Positions 23,501 through 34,256 of a stretch of 64,000 nt of DNA are shown here, one piece after another. The position numbers were made by a program, and so were the translations under genes. Position 1 is the stretch's first letter. The number at the start of each line of letters is the position of its first letter. Source of the stretch: Linum tenue (lineage: Eukaryota > Streptophyta > Magnoliopsida > Malpighiales > Linaceae). The stretch is taken from positions 2,108,001-2,172,000 of the forward strand of contig CAMGYJ010000003.1 of NCBI GenBank assembly GCA_946122785.1. Direction: 5' to 3'. Below the pieces are notes generated by a model, which was given only the letters and a program-made list of their open reading frames with translations, had not been told where the DNA came from and ran no database searches.

Positions 23501-24465
23501 ACAACCTTGCAGACAGCTCCATTAGCCATGACCACGTTACCACCATCTATCTGCTCGTAGATTGTGAAGCAATCCCTATTCGGAGACATATGGTATGAGG
23601 CTGCAGTATCCAGAAACCACACATCACCACGATGTGCCTTCTCATCTACAGCCAAGGCGAGATCGTCTTCAGAACTGTTGTCCACTTCTGCCACGGCAAC
23701 TGAACCTTGTTTCTTCTGTTGCCCTCTTCTCTTGGGACAGTTGTACTTCCAATGCCCCACTTCCTTACAGTTGTGACAAGCATCACCTGGCTGTGGACCG
23801 GGACCCTTGGAATTCTTGCTCGAATTCCCTTTACCAGATTTCTTCTTTCCCTTTCCACCTGTAACAGCCAAACCCGATGCCTCACCAACTGTACCAGATC
23901 CGGACGCCTTATGTCTGATCTCTCTCGTATGAAGAGCAGACCTGACATCCTCCAACGACACACTTTCTTTACCAGCAATAAAAGAATCAATGAAATTCTC
24001 ATATGAACTCGGCAAAGAAACCAGCAGGATTAGGGCAGCATCCTCGTCATCAACTTGAACATCTATATTATGCAGATCCAGCAAAATAGAGTTAAGTTGT
24101 TCGAGATGTTCCCTCAAAGGCGTACCTTCTTGCATCCTCAAGCTGAACAACCGTTGCTTGAGATGCAGCTTGTTGGTTAGAGATTTAGTCATGTACAGAC
24201 TCTCTAGTTTCAACCACAAGCCCGCGGCAGTCTTCTCAGCAGCGACTTCAATGATGACGTCATCATACAATGATAGCATGATGGTCGAGTGGGCCTTCTC
24301 CTCCAGGTTATTCCACTCATCGTCATCGACCGCTGCCTTCTTCTGTTTCGCAGACAGCGGCCCCCACAGCCCTTGCTGTTTTAATAAAGCCTGCATCTTG
24401 ATCTGCCATATAGCGTAGCTGTTCTTCCCCGTGAACTTTTCGATCTTCATGTTCACCGACGTCAT
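20531..24465 (-). pseudogene. Copia-2 gag-pol polyprotein, two small lesions
   Basis: Translation starts at ATG 24465. Gag is followed by a CHNCKEVGHWKYNC knuckle near 23770, a protease (LDTAAS) near 23615, integrase with its HHCC finger and intact D,D(35)E core, RT with YVDDM near 21480, and RNase H. The frame is open to 23296, where a TTG codon has become TAG. It then runs to a 1-bp deletion near 23182. From there 882 codons are open to 20531. The natural C-terminus is replaced by the hAT insertion, which removes only the last four codons and supplies Ala plus a stop. By comparison with Copia-1, which has many more lesions, this copy was functional until recently. TDNG is followed by Leu rather than Pro. 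Confidence 0.94.
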
Positions 24466-24504
24466 TCTTCTGAATCGAAAACCCTAGCCTGATTTCCAGC
24501 CGCG

Positions 24505-24516
24505 GCTCTGATACCA
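24505..24516 (-). other. Copia-2 primer-binding site
   Basis: Minus strand TGGTATCAGAGC, two bases inside the 5' LTR. It is a perfect complement to the initiator tRNA-Met 3' end used by many plant Copia elements. Confidence 0.93.
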
Positions 24517-24518
24517 CT

Positions 24519-24854
24519 TGTTATAAACGCGCTGCTACGGATCGGGAAATCGCCGGAATCGACAAAGCAAGAATACGAAAGCGAGAATCGAAAACACGAC
24601 ACACGATTTACGTGGTTCACTAACACGATGTGTGTTAGCTACGTCCACGGGCGAGAGAGAGCCGATTTCACTATATCAAGGAGATTACAGATTACAGAGG
24701 AGTATGAGAAGTATTTATAGTACTTCTCCATGTGGGTCTAAACCTAATCCAATCTGACAAAGGAAACGGTTACAGACCAGGCCCAGAACCCGAACCCAAA
24801 TAACATTGAGCCCATGTCGTAGCGGTTGATAGTCCGATTCAAGTCATATCAACA
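24519..24854 (-). repeat. Copia-2 5' LTR
   Basis: 336 bp, TGTTGATATGACTTG to TATAACA on the minus strand. It carries the element's presumed promoter. Confidence 0.95.
24712..24719 (-). promoter_or_regulatory. TATA box in Copia-2 5' LTR
   Basis: TATAAATA on the minus strand, conserved at the same place in the Copia-1 LTR (11835-11842). It lies about 190 bp before the LTR inner end and is the likely core promoter for genomic RNA. Confidence 0.7.
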
Positions 24855-25046
24855 CATAGTATCTTCAAAGTATAGCAGTTTGGAACTCGGAATCATTGTC
24901 GGTTTGCATGCGTATGACACACTTGGTAAATCGACAGACCGTCATTTCATCAAACATAAACAGGTGGTACGTGCCAAGCATCAAACTTCAATAGTAAGAG
25001 ATATGGTATGCCTATGGTGATTTGCAAATCACTATAACTTGGAAAA

Positions 25047-25420
25047 AACGGTCGACTTCTTCCATTAAGTGGTCGACCACTTACAAAGAAAATGGTCGAC
25101 CTCTTCTACAAAGTGGTCTATCACTTGAGTCAACAGGTCTATCGCTTTCAAAAATGGGTCGACCTGATGACACACTTACCTTCAATTGGTCGACCTCTTC
25201 CACCAAATGGTCGACCATTTTCCAAGATAATGGTCTACCGATTCCACCAAGTGGTCCACCACTTGATTCAACCGGTCTACCGCTTCTGGAAATGGGTTGA
25301 CCTGATGACACACTTACCTTCAAGTGGTCGACCTCTTCCACCAATTGGTCGACCACTTTCTAAGAAAATGGTCTACCACTTGAGACAACCAGTCTACCGC
25401 TTCCAGCAACAGGTCGGCCT
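25047..25420. repeat. Left subterminal array of GGTCGACC variants
   Basis: About 17 copies of GGTCGACC or near variants (GGTCTACC, GGTCCACC, GGTCTATC), spaced roughly 17-24 bp and embedded in TGGTCGACCxCTTCCACCAA contexts. A longer unit including GATGACACACTTACCTTCAA recurs three times. The palindromic motif resembles transposase-binding subterminal repeats. Confidence 0.88.
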
Positions 25421-27139
25421 ATGACACACTTACTTTCAACTTACACCCGCCTGTTGGAGGAGGTATACCGCTTCTGCGAAAATAGCCTACTGATTCTGTA
25501 AAGTGGTTTACGCACCTCTTTCGTCGAACAATCTCAACTTTCGCCAAACGGTTGACCAGATGACACATTTATCTTATACTCACATTAGGGAAATAATGAC
25601 CGATAGTAGACCAACAATACAAAATTGTTTTGTAGTAACGCAACATGCTATCACCTGTGGCCAACCAAATCACTAGGAAGATTATAGGCCAAGACAAAAA
25701 GAACCAACACCCTCTCTTAACACTTTTGAAATAAAAATCCACAAAAGCAAAATGATGTGAGATATATGGACGTTGAAGATGACACAATTGAATGACAATC
25801 ATACTCTACTTTTTGAGCATTTTCATAACGACAATAACAACAAAGTTGATCCATCACAAGACAATTATAGGATAAAAACAAGCAAACTTAGAATTTGAAG
25901 CAAAGACGAAATTCTCTACGGAGTAAGTCAAATATAAAAAATAAATATGCAGAACATTTTCCAAATCTACGGGAGAACAATCACACGAGAAACTTGTCAT
26001 ATATGCTTGCAGCCTTTGTACTAATTTTTTTTTCCGGGTTAAAATCATTTTATGTCCCTGTACTATTGCGTTTTAACAAACGTGCACCTGTACTATGATT
26101 TTGCACGACGTAACAAAAATGCCCTTCTGTCAAAAAGGAGCTTCGTAATACGTGACTCCCCGTTTTCCTCTCACCGTTCAGAAGACGATCATCGACCTTC
26201 GACCACAGCAACGAGGTCGACGCCATCTTCACCACCGGCGTGATCCAACTCTGTCGACTGTCGGCGTCCACCAACTCGTTCATCATATCATACGCCATGT
26301 CTCATCTAGCTTCATTGCCGGCATCCAAAATCTTCTCCGACAACCAGCATCTTCTCCTGATTCCACCGTCTTTTCCTCGAGCGGGGTTGCCGGCAGCATA
26401 AGCGAGTGGCGTTGCCGGCAGCATAAGCATGAATGCTGCACAGAGATGAGCTAAGTGAGCTTACAGTATGCTGCATTTTTAAATTGTCATGAAATTGCAT
26501 TTTGGATTTGAACCATATAGCTAAGACTGTAGTACAGCAAAATGACAGCAAAACGGTAGCATGATTCCTGCTGTTCTGGCCAACTTTTACATCCATAACA
26601 AAATACAACAACAACTAATTGGCCTTACATCCATTCTACATCAGCAACTGACTATGACTGCAATGAAAAACAAGACAATTACAGGTGAAAGTAAAGCTCT
26701 GCAGATCAAGAACAAACTGCAAAAAACACTCACAATCCTCATCTCCCAAACCAAAATTCAAACAAGAAGAGAATGTTGTCCAAGCTTCCTCCCGGACAGA
26801 CCGACACCAATCAAACACTTGAAAGCCGCCACCAAAACAAGCAAGCCTCTCAAACAAATAGTCTGCCTAACAAATGAGAGAAATTGCAAGAGCAAGGATG
26901 CAAACCTCCAGCACTATCCCAGCACTTAACTCGCAGCAAAGACCACAAAAACTCAGCAACACAGCCCAAAATCCATCAAACCATAGCGTCGGATCATCAG
27001 TAGATGCTATAAGTATAGGAGACAGGACACAAAAAGGGAAAGGGCGAGAAATCAACAAGAGAAACCACTGCTCCGCAATGATCCGGTTGACATTGACAGC
27101 ATCAATCAACCTCCTACTTCCAAACTCTTCCTACAATGG

Positions 27140-27269
27140 TAAAACCTTCTCTCGGATTTGTTTTAGTCCACGAATACAGCTTGATAGCTCCTGCCCCACA
27201 CCAGCAGAACACATATTGATTGTCAATTCTAGTGCTTCTAAATGAAGATTGTTGAGAAGAAGATGTCAT
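27140..27269 (-). pseudogene. GRF-type zinc-finger fragment
   Basis: From ATG 27269 the frame reads MTSSSQQSS, then FCWCGAGAIKLYSWTKTNP, matching the zf-GRF pattern CxCG...SWTxxNP. The FYxC end of the finger is present only in the next frame (27150-27140), so a 1- or 2-bp indel has broken it. Plants have many small GRF-finger proteins of unclear role, often with a C-terminal coiled coil or membrane segment; none is clear downstream. A splice-acceptor-like TTGAATTGTAG precedes the ATG. It lies in the same orientation as the surrounding LINE, 3' of its RNase H. Identity rests on motif recognition. Confidence 0.5.
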
Positions 27270-27859
27270 GACCTACAATTCAATCAATTAGGCAAAACCC
27301 AACAATCAGATCAAGCATAATTTAGGATTCCACAAATTTCAAATTGAATAGTAGAGAGAGAAAATGGGGAGAAAGAAGCACCTCTTCGATTTTCTCGAGT
27401 ATTGCTGGGACTGGAATCGAGGATAGATCCTCGGAGGAACGTTTGGGATGAGGAAGCAGCTGGGTCTCTGTTCAGGTAGAGGGAGCGGTATGTCCGACGG
27501 AGAGAGAAGTTGGATCGATGGAGGGAGAAGCTGGTCTGGTGGTGGAGAATATTGCTTGAGAAAAAGGTCCGGCGGAGGGAGAAGGAGCCCTTGACAGTCT
27601 TTGGAAGGGAGACTCCGCATGTTAGCTGGATGGCAGATTCTCTTGAGAAGGTATTTTTTGACCGTGGTTGGAAGAGACTCGTATTGGGGTATATGGGTGA
27701 CATTAGAGAGGCACGATGAATGTGGGGTATTTGGGTAATTTCTCTTCCCATTTTTTGGAAATCTGTGGGATTTTTATTATTCAGAACGTGCTGCTACATC
27801 ATCAACCTCTAGCTGATTAATCAAACACAACGGGGGTCTATCTACCTATATAATAATCT

Positions 27860-30800
27860 CATCCCAGCCAGCCTTCATGTGTGCTGCAAAGTGTGATGCC
27901 TCATTCGCCTCTCGACGTACATGCCGTCATGTCCCACCTCCAAACGCCCTTATCATGTTTCTTATATTGCGACAAACCACTCCGACTTCAGTATGAATGG
28001 TCTCCGCCACCTATACCTTCTAAGAAAGCCCCTAAAAATATGTTTCAACTGTGCAGTCTCCCACCTGTAAGTTCCTGGCCATTCGCAAACCAAACTCCAT
28101 AGCCAAGGCCTCTCCCATTTCAATATCATAGGTACCTCGGATCCTTTTTATGGCTTCCCACAAGAAAGTACCTTGATCCCCACGAGCTACAACTCCCATT
28201 CCCGGGCCTCCTTCTGTCGGAAAACTCGCATCAACATTAATCTTTATTTTTCCCAAGCAAGGACGCTGCCAGCCTTGAGTAGTTGGCACATTATTTTGCA
28301 AATCCAACTTTACTTGGTGAGCTTTCTAATCTTGTAAGAAAATTTTGGCTCTATGAACTATAACTGTTTCCTCCATCTTGGGGCCATTGAACATATGAGC
28401 ATTCCGTCCCTTTCATAGAAACCATAGCAAGACACACCATCGGGCCATATGTAGCTGTTTGTTTTGCTACAGTTCAGGAAACAAGGCGTGACCTCTGAGC
28501 TTGGCCATAATCGGCTTGTCCATGAGCACTCCTTAAATTGATGATGTTGAGTTTCCCTCAAATCACAGAAGGGGCACTTATTATCTCTCCTAAATCTCTT
28601 CTCGCTTATATGGTCCCCGGTGGCCAGAACGTCCCTACCGAAATGCCAAACAAAGTGCTTTATCTTCGACCGGATGTTCATCTTCCATACGCGTTTCCAT
28701 ATCTCCGCCTCGCCCCATGGCTCGACACCACGGTCCACTAAGAAAGATCGAAGCCAGAATTGGTAACCCTATCTTACTGATACTAACCCTTGTTGCTTTA
28801 TTGCCACATTAACCTGTCGCTCTCCAGCATGCCACACAGCGATATCTCAACAATAGTTCCAACCTAATCTGATGGAAAACAGCTTTCAATAAGGGGATTC
28901 CATTGTTCCGTCTCATGATCAATTAGCTCAATAACCCGGCAGTCCACTGGTAGGCCACGCGGCGCTGATTCAATGAACAAGTTCGACGCCAAAGGGACCC
29001 ACTTATCCCCCCACACATGCTAACTGAATAGCCATTTTCTATGCGCCATCTTAACCCGCTTCCCAAAAACTCTTGCACCGACATCAAGCTCCGCCAAATA
29101 TAACCTGGGCGATACCCCACAGCTGCGTCCAGAATCGACGAGTTCTTGTGATATTTTGCGCGAAAGACTCATGCAATAAGGGACTCCGATCACTGATATA
29201 GGTTCCAAAGATGGTTTGCCAGTAAGGCCATGTTGAACCCACCAAGATCTCGAAAACCCATTCCTCCTTCTTCCTTCGGACTTATCATCTCCTCCCGCCT
29301 GACCCATGGAATCCGCCTCTCACTACCCTGCTGGCCCCACTAGAAACTCATTATCATTTTGAGAACATCATCAATAATCCCCTCCGCTACCTTAAATACC
29401 GACATGGCATATGACAACTGAGCCTGTGCTACCAACTTTATGAGCTTTTCCCTTGCTGTCACCGACATTACCTTCTCCTTCCACCCTTTAAGCTTACTCC
29501 AAGTATGGTCCACAATGACCGTGAATAATTTCCTCTTTGATCGTCCTGCAATAGTCACCTAACCAAGGTACTTTTCGTGTTTCTCGACAATCTGCATTCC
29601 CAGGACGCCGCTAACTTGTAATTTCACATGATGCGTGACATTGCCACTGAACGTGACCGCCGATTTTTCATAGCTCACCATTTGGACGGACTCCTTCTCA
29701 TAATATCTAAGTAATTTCTTCAACAGCAAACTCTCCTGCTCTGTTGCTCGCGCGAAAAGATACTGTCATCTGCAAAAAAAAAAGTGAGATACATTAGGAG
29801 CCCCTATTGTCGGGGATAGCCCATGCAGTCGGCCTTCCATGAATGTCGCTAACGTATAAGTTGAGAGTCTCTCGGCACACAACAGGAACATATATGGAGA
29901 CAAAGGGTCTCCCTGTCTCAATCCACGTCCCGGTAGAAAAAATCTGAGATAGATGCCCGTTCACGAGGATCGAGTATGTAACAGTCCGTACACACAACAT
30001 GATCTGCATTATCCATCTCTCTGCAAAGCCCATTCTCCGCATGACACCCTCCAGGAACCACCACTCGACCCTGTCATATGCCTTTGCCATGTCAATTTTT
30101 GCTACAAAGAAACCAACCTTCCCTTTCTTTTTCTTCATTGAGTGAAAGCACTCAAAAGCCGCCATTATTTTATCTGTAATATATCTTCCTGGAACAAAGG
30201 CACTCGAAGCGGAGATAACCAAATCAAGAAGTACCTTAAGTATGTTTGCTAGGACCTTAGCTACCAGCTTGTAGAGGACATTACATAAGCTGATCGACCT
30301 GAAGCCCTTCGCCTTCATTGGTTCTTTGTCTTCGGAATCAGAGCGATAAGCGTATGGTTTAAACCCAGTGGCATTACACCACTCTCAATAATGCCGCATA
30401 CCGTCTCCACCATGTCATCCCCTACAATATCCCAATACTTCCTGAAAAACATGATAGACAGTCCATCTTCCCCCGATGCTTTACGTGCACCCATTTGCTT
30501 GAGAGCATAGAAGACCTCCTCTATCAGAACCGGTCTCACCAACTCCTCATTCGCAGCTTCGCTCACCCTCGGCCTAATGGAATCCAGGATAGGAGTTGCT
30601 TGGGGCACTTCGCCAGCCTTGAACATTATAATAAAATGATCATACAAGCACTTAGACACTTGTTCGTTACCTCGTCACCACCGCCCACTATCATCTTGCA
30701 GCTTCCGAATTGTATTTTGCCTTCTTCGAGCCAATGCCTTCTTATAAAAAAAATTGTATTCTGGTCACCCTCACATAACCAGTCTGCACGGGATTGCTAT

Positions 30801-31080
30801 TTTCCAATATTGTTCCTCATTGTCCTCCAATTCATCAAGTTCCGATTAGAGTTGTTTTCTTTGTTGGATGACTGTGTGTGTCTTCACGGTATTGTCCATC
30901 TCTTTCATGGCTCACTTTATGCGTTTCTTTTGTTTCGAGAAACTGGGGAAAGCCGAATGGCTCCATTCATCAAGCTTCGATCTTCACCCAACCATCTTCT
31001 CCAGCGTACCAGTCATCCCCGGACTCTTCCATGCTTCCTCAATTCGCTGCCGGCACCCCTCATGCTTTGTCCAAAACTGT
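27860..31080 (-). pseudogene. LINE ORF2 remnant: linker, RT, zf-RVT, RNase H
   Basis: Sense order: a linker with FWTKHEGCR and an RxxWLxEGDxNT-like region (31080-30660, several stops); RT N-terminus with GEDGLSIMFFRKYWDI (30659-30315); RT fingers and palm with AKIDMAKAYDRVEW (30318-29794); RT thumb (29558-29340); zf-RVT with HFVWHFGRD and CPFC...H (28738-28358); and an RNase H domain with INVDASFP and an EMGEAL glutamate (28307-28032), whose HVRREANEASH end is still readable to about 27860. The FADD catalytic box is not preserved in any frame I could read. The endonuclease expected upstream is missing: ORF1 runs directly into the linker. At least six frame breaks. Confidence 0.85.
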
Positions 31081-31090
31081 TTGCCAGCTT

Positions 31091-32333
31091 CTAGTGGTGG
31101 AGTATTCGGTTTTCTGTTATTTCTTTTTTCTTTTTTCTCTTTTCTCTTTTCTTAACCATCATCCACTCTCCAAGATCTCTCCCCTTCGCCTGTTCTTCCA
31201 ACGATGAGCTCTTACTTTCGGTTCCTCCGCTCTCCCCATCCTCAGGTTCCATCATCCTACACCCACACTTATCCGCCGATTTTCCATAAGTTTCACATTC
31301 ACCACAAATATTATCCAGACCCTCGTACCAAATTAGGTACTCTTTCCCTTCAATCTTATACCTCCCCAACAATGGTCTTTTCAAATCAACCTCAACCCAA
31401 ACTCTTGAATATCTCATACGAGCACCTAACTCGATAGCCATATCCACACGAATACGATCCCCAATCAGTCGCTCAATCTGCATCACAGCCTCGCGATTAA
31501 AAAACTCCATCAGGATCTCTGATAGTTGCACTTGCACCCAAACCAACATGTTTCTCACCTTCACCGTCCATGGATTAAAACCCTTGTACCATCTAGGCAC
31601 GACAAGGTAAGAATCGCCCAATGTCCAAGGCCCACCTTCAAGTGCATAATCATAGTCTTGCTTGCTCCTGGACCGATAAAAAAACATCTGTTTAGCATGT
31701 CCGAAATCTGGATATCGCCATGTTTTGCCCATAGCGAGTTAAGGCGACGAGCCAATGGTAGGAACGGAACACGTTGGCCTAGCCCCTGTACCACGAGAGC
31801 TGATCGCCATTCTCTTCTCCATTTAATTTTTTTGTTCCGTTATAAACAGGGCTGAGGGACATCTAGGGTCTTCATCCTCTTCATCGACAACATCATCCTC
31901 CTCCTTCTCGCGATCGGTGACATCCTCTGTATTGGACTCCGCCACATACCATCCTTCCTCTCTTACCATGTCACTAAACAGCTTCGTTCTGGCTTTCCAT
32001 GGAGAAGAGCTCGACCCTCCCATTGTATCTTGGTGACGATCAGTTTCCCCCTCATCCATGTTGACTTTTGTAGCTTCCTGCTCAAAGTTTAGACCCCTGA
32101 CTCTTTTTTTTTCCCTGAGTTGCTTCCTTTGCGTTCTTTCCATTCGGAGAAGATGAATCCACCGCCGGCCTTCTAGTACCACTCAGGTCCGGGGGTTTCT
32201 CTGTTGGTGCTAGTCGACCAGACGAAGCCGGCGGCGTTATCAGATATGAACAACTTTGTTTTTGGCTGATTAGGGTTTCCTCCGAGAAAGTAGGAGATCT
32301 CGTGAGTGCTATCTTCGATTTTGCAGTTCTCTT
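31091..32333 (-). pseudogene. LINE ORF1 remnant (DUF4283, CCHC-type)
   Basis: The upstream part (32333-31823) encodes a polar leader broken by a stop near 32173. A DUF4283-like domain starts in one frame (RVPFLPLARRLNSLWAKHG, near 31770) and continues in another from 31732 (SKQDYDYALEGGPWTLGD...LVVPRWYKGF). A degenerate zinc knuckle, CGECETYGKSADKCG, lies near 31290, and a Lys/Glu-rich tail follows. This is the layout of plant L1-type ORF1/gag proteins, which bind the element's RNA. Two frame breaks inactivate it. Confidence 0.8.
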
Positions 32334-32419
32334 GCCTTTGTACTAATTTTAAATCTCTTACTAGCAATCATATCTGTTATTATTGGACTCTAATTTTATG
32401 ATTATATCACTAGCAATGG

Positions 32420-32640
32420 TTTCATCAGGTCGTCGATTATTGAAAGCGATGGATCGCTTGGTGAAAGAGGTAAACCACTTGGTGAAAAATGTAGACCTTT
32501 TAGTAGAAGAGGTCTACCGTTTGTTGAACATAACAAAATGAAAAATAGTATATCTGGTCGACCATTTCAGCAAAAAGATCGACCATTTTGTCTAAATATA
32601 TCAACCATATCAAGAAAAAGGTCGACCGATTTATTTAAGT
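32420..32640. repeat. Right subterminal array of GGTCGACC variants
   Basis: Eight or nine diverged copies (GGTCGTCG, GGTAAACC, GTAGACC, GGTCTACC, GGTCGACC, GATCGACC). It mirrors the left array of the Mutator-like element but is shorter and more eroded. Confidence 0.78.
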
Positions 32641-32682
32641 TACAGTAACTTGGAAATCACCGTAACAAAGTTCTAAGAGATA

Positions 32683-34256
32683 AACTCACACCATTCTACT
32701 CTGCTATGGCTGGGACTAGTTTAATGCCGAACTGACTTAATTGTAGGCTAAACATAAATATGGATGGACGGAAGCATTTTGATATCTACAAATAGTTGCT
32801 AGATTATAACCTAAACTATAGAGAGCAAAAATATGTACAAGAACTCATTAACAAGAAAAGAAGTTTGGTCAAAACTTAGGGCCCAGTAGTGGTTATTATT
32901 GGTTAACCCCTATTTGCTTATTATATCAAGTTCATTGAACCCACCTTGGCGACTATCTTTAATTCCTACAGTAGAAGTTCAGAGCTCCTAGACCATCACA
33001 AGTCCTTTTCACCCTGGTTGAATTATACCCTTCAATGAAATGCTTCGCTGACTTACTCCATCTAACTGCCTGCAAAACTCAATCCTGTTTCTCACCACCA
33101 AATACTCCATAAATTCACCAAAGCAGATGATTTGACTTATCGTTATGTTAATATCTATTAACACTATGTTTGGGAAGAGGTGCAAATAGGAGGAGGAAAT
33201 CGAAAAGGTTATCGAGCTGCTAACCACCACAACACAAGTGTCACAAACTCGAACTTGGGTTGATGATTAATTGGAGCCTGCCCGTGCCTCAACAGTTGCT
33301 CATCACGCCATGAAACTGTTCATGCATGTTTTGGTTTCTCCTTCTGTTAGCAGAAGACAACGACATCTCCTAATGATCTTTTGGTGCTTGTAGCCGACAA
33401 CAATGAAACCACATTGTACTGTGACAAATCACTCTTCTTCTTTGCCCTGCGATTTGGGGCCTCTCTTTGGAGGTGTTAGCCAGGCGTCCATTAATGCTCC
33501 CATACGTGCAAACAGATTGAAATTTTGTTTGTATAGGAATGGATGTGCAACATTATTATGGTTTCGCGAGTAATGCCGCGATTGCGACATTATTAACCGC
33601 ATGCGTCTACGGTACATATCTTGGATTTCATCGAGCACTGAGTTGAGATTAATTACATATAAGTACGTAGTACTTATTTTTATATTCGACATAGATGGCA
33701 TCACGGGTTGTGCAAAAAATTTCAAGGTCAAGGAAAGCTGTGCTGTGTCTACAAGAAAAAAAGAGGCTGAGTTAGCTAAGTTTGGACTTCGGATTTAACA
33801 AGGATTAAATAGGGGATTGTGGACGGGAGACCTTTGATTATGAGGAGGAGGAAAAATTGTATAATATTTGTAGTGCGTGTATGTAAAAAGAAACATGATT
33901 TGTATATTACAAGGACTTTGTGAGTGTGCTTAGCTAGAGGTAAACAATGAGGATTTAGACATTTAGTGTCAAATGAGTTTATTAATGATGTCAATTATAT
34001 CGGCAATGTTTTCATTTATGAAATCGTGAAACAAAACATTTTTTTGTGTGTTTGAAATATACAAGAACTTAATTTTTAACTCTAAATTTTGTGATACGGG
34101 AATTAGTTTTAGCAATTTCGAGAAACTGAATTGGAATTTCTTAATAAATCTTACAGGTATGTTACTGATTATAAAAATGATAGGGAATTCCTACAACACC
34201 TTGAAGTAAGGTAACTTGATTATTTTGACCTGCTATAGCAGGTTTCACAGGTTGTA
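32683..34256. other. Intergenic, nothing recognised
   Basis: A 100-codon minus-strand ORF at 33429-33731 has no recognisable domain. No paired termini were found. Confidence 0.45.

Larger units (their letters stand above)
18846..24854 (-). mobile_element. Ty1/Copia (Tork/Tnt1-like) retrotransposon 2, young and almost intact
   Basis: Two 336-bp LTRs at 18846-19181 (3') and 24519-24854 (5') differ at only two positions by my reading. A perfect 5-bp TSD, CATAG, lies at 18841-18845 and 24855-24859. The primer-binding site is intact (24505-24516). The coding region is broken by only two small lesions plus an hAT insertion at its extreme 3' end. It belongs to the same family as Copia-1, in inverted orientation about 2.3 kb away. 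The low LTR divergence indicates a recent insertion. Confidence 0.96.
26029..32333 (-). mobile_element. L1-type LINE block flanked by a 17-bp direct repeat
   Basis: GCCTTTGTACTAATTTT occurs at 26012-26028 and 32334-32350. The left copy abuts a T run (26025-26033), the poly(A) end of a minus-strand insertion; long variable TSDs and a poly(A) tail are LINE hallmarks. In sense order it has an ORF1 (DUF4283 plus zinc knuckle), a linker, RT, a zf-RVT and RNase H. About 1.8 kb of non-LINE-like sequence, including a GRF zinc-finger fragment, lies between RNase H and the poly(A). The endonuclease domain is absent. All frames are broken. Confidence 0.75.
25004..32673. mobile_element. Mutator-like element with GGTCGACC subterminal arrays, split by a LINE
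   Basis: A perfect 9-bp TSD, TAAGAGATA, lies at 24995-25003 and 32674-32682. The termini align without gaps as inverted repeats: both carry GGTGATTT at the same offset, then an (A)CTTAA or CTTGG stretch, then CGGTCGAC. Inside both ends are arrays of GGTCGACC variants. Removing the LINE block (26029-32333) leaves about 1.35 kb with no transposase, so this was a non-autonomous element. The ends superficially suggest a CACTA element, but the inverted repeat extends beyond the CACTA motif up to the 9-bp TSD. Confidence 0.8.

Noticed and set aside
27311..27751. 146-codon Ser-rich minus-strand ORF
   Set aside because: Low complexity with a pyrimidine-rich leader-like composition and an equally open overlapping frame; no domain.
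25030..32647. CACTA (En/Spm) element
   Set aside because: CACTATAACTTGG and subterminal repeats suggested it, but the inverted repeat extends outward to a perfect 9-bp TSD, which fits Mutator-like elements better.
33429..33731. 100-codon minus-strand ORF
   Set aside because: No recognisable domain, signal or neighbouring gene structure; consistent with chance.
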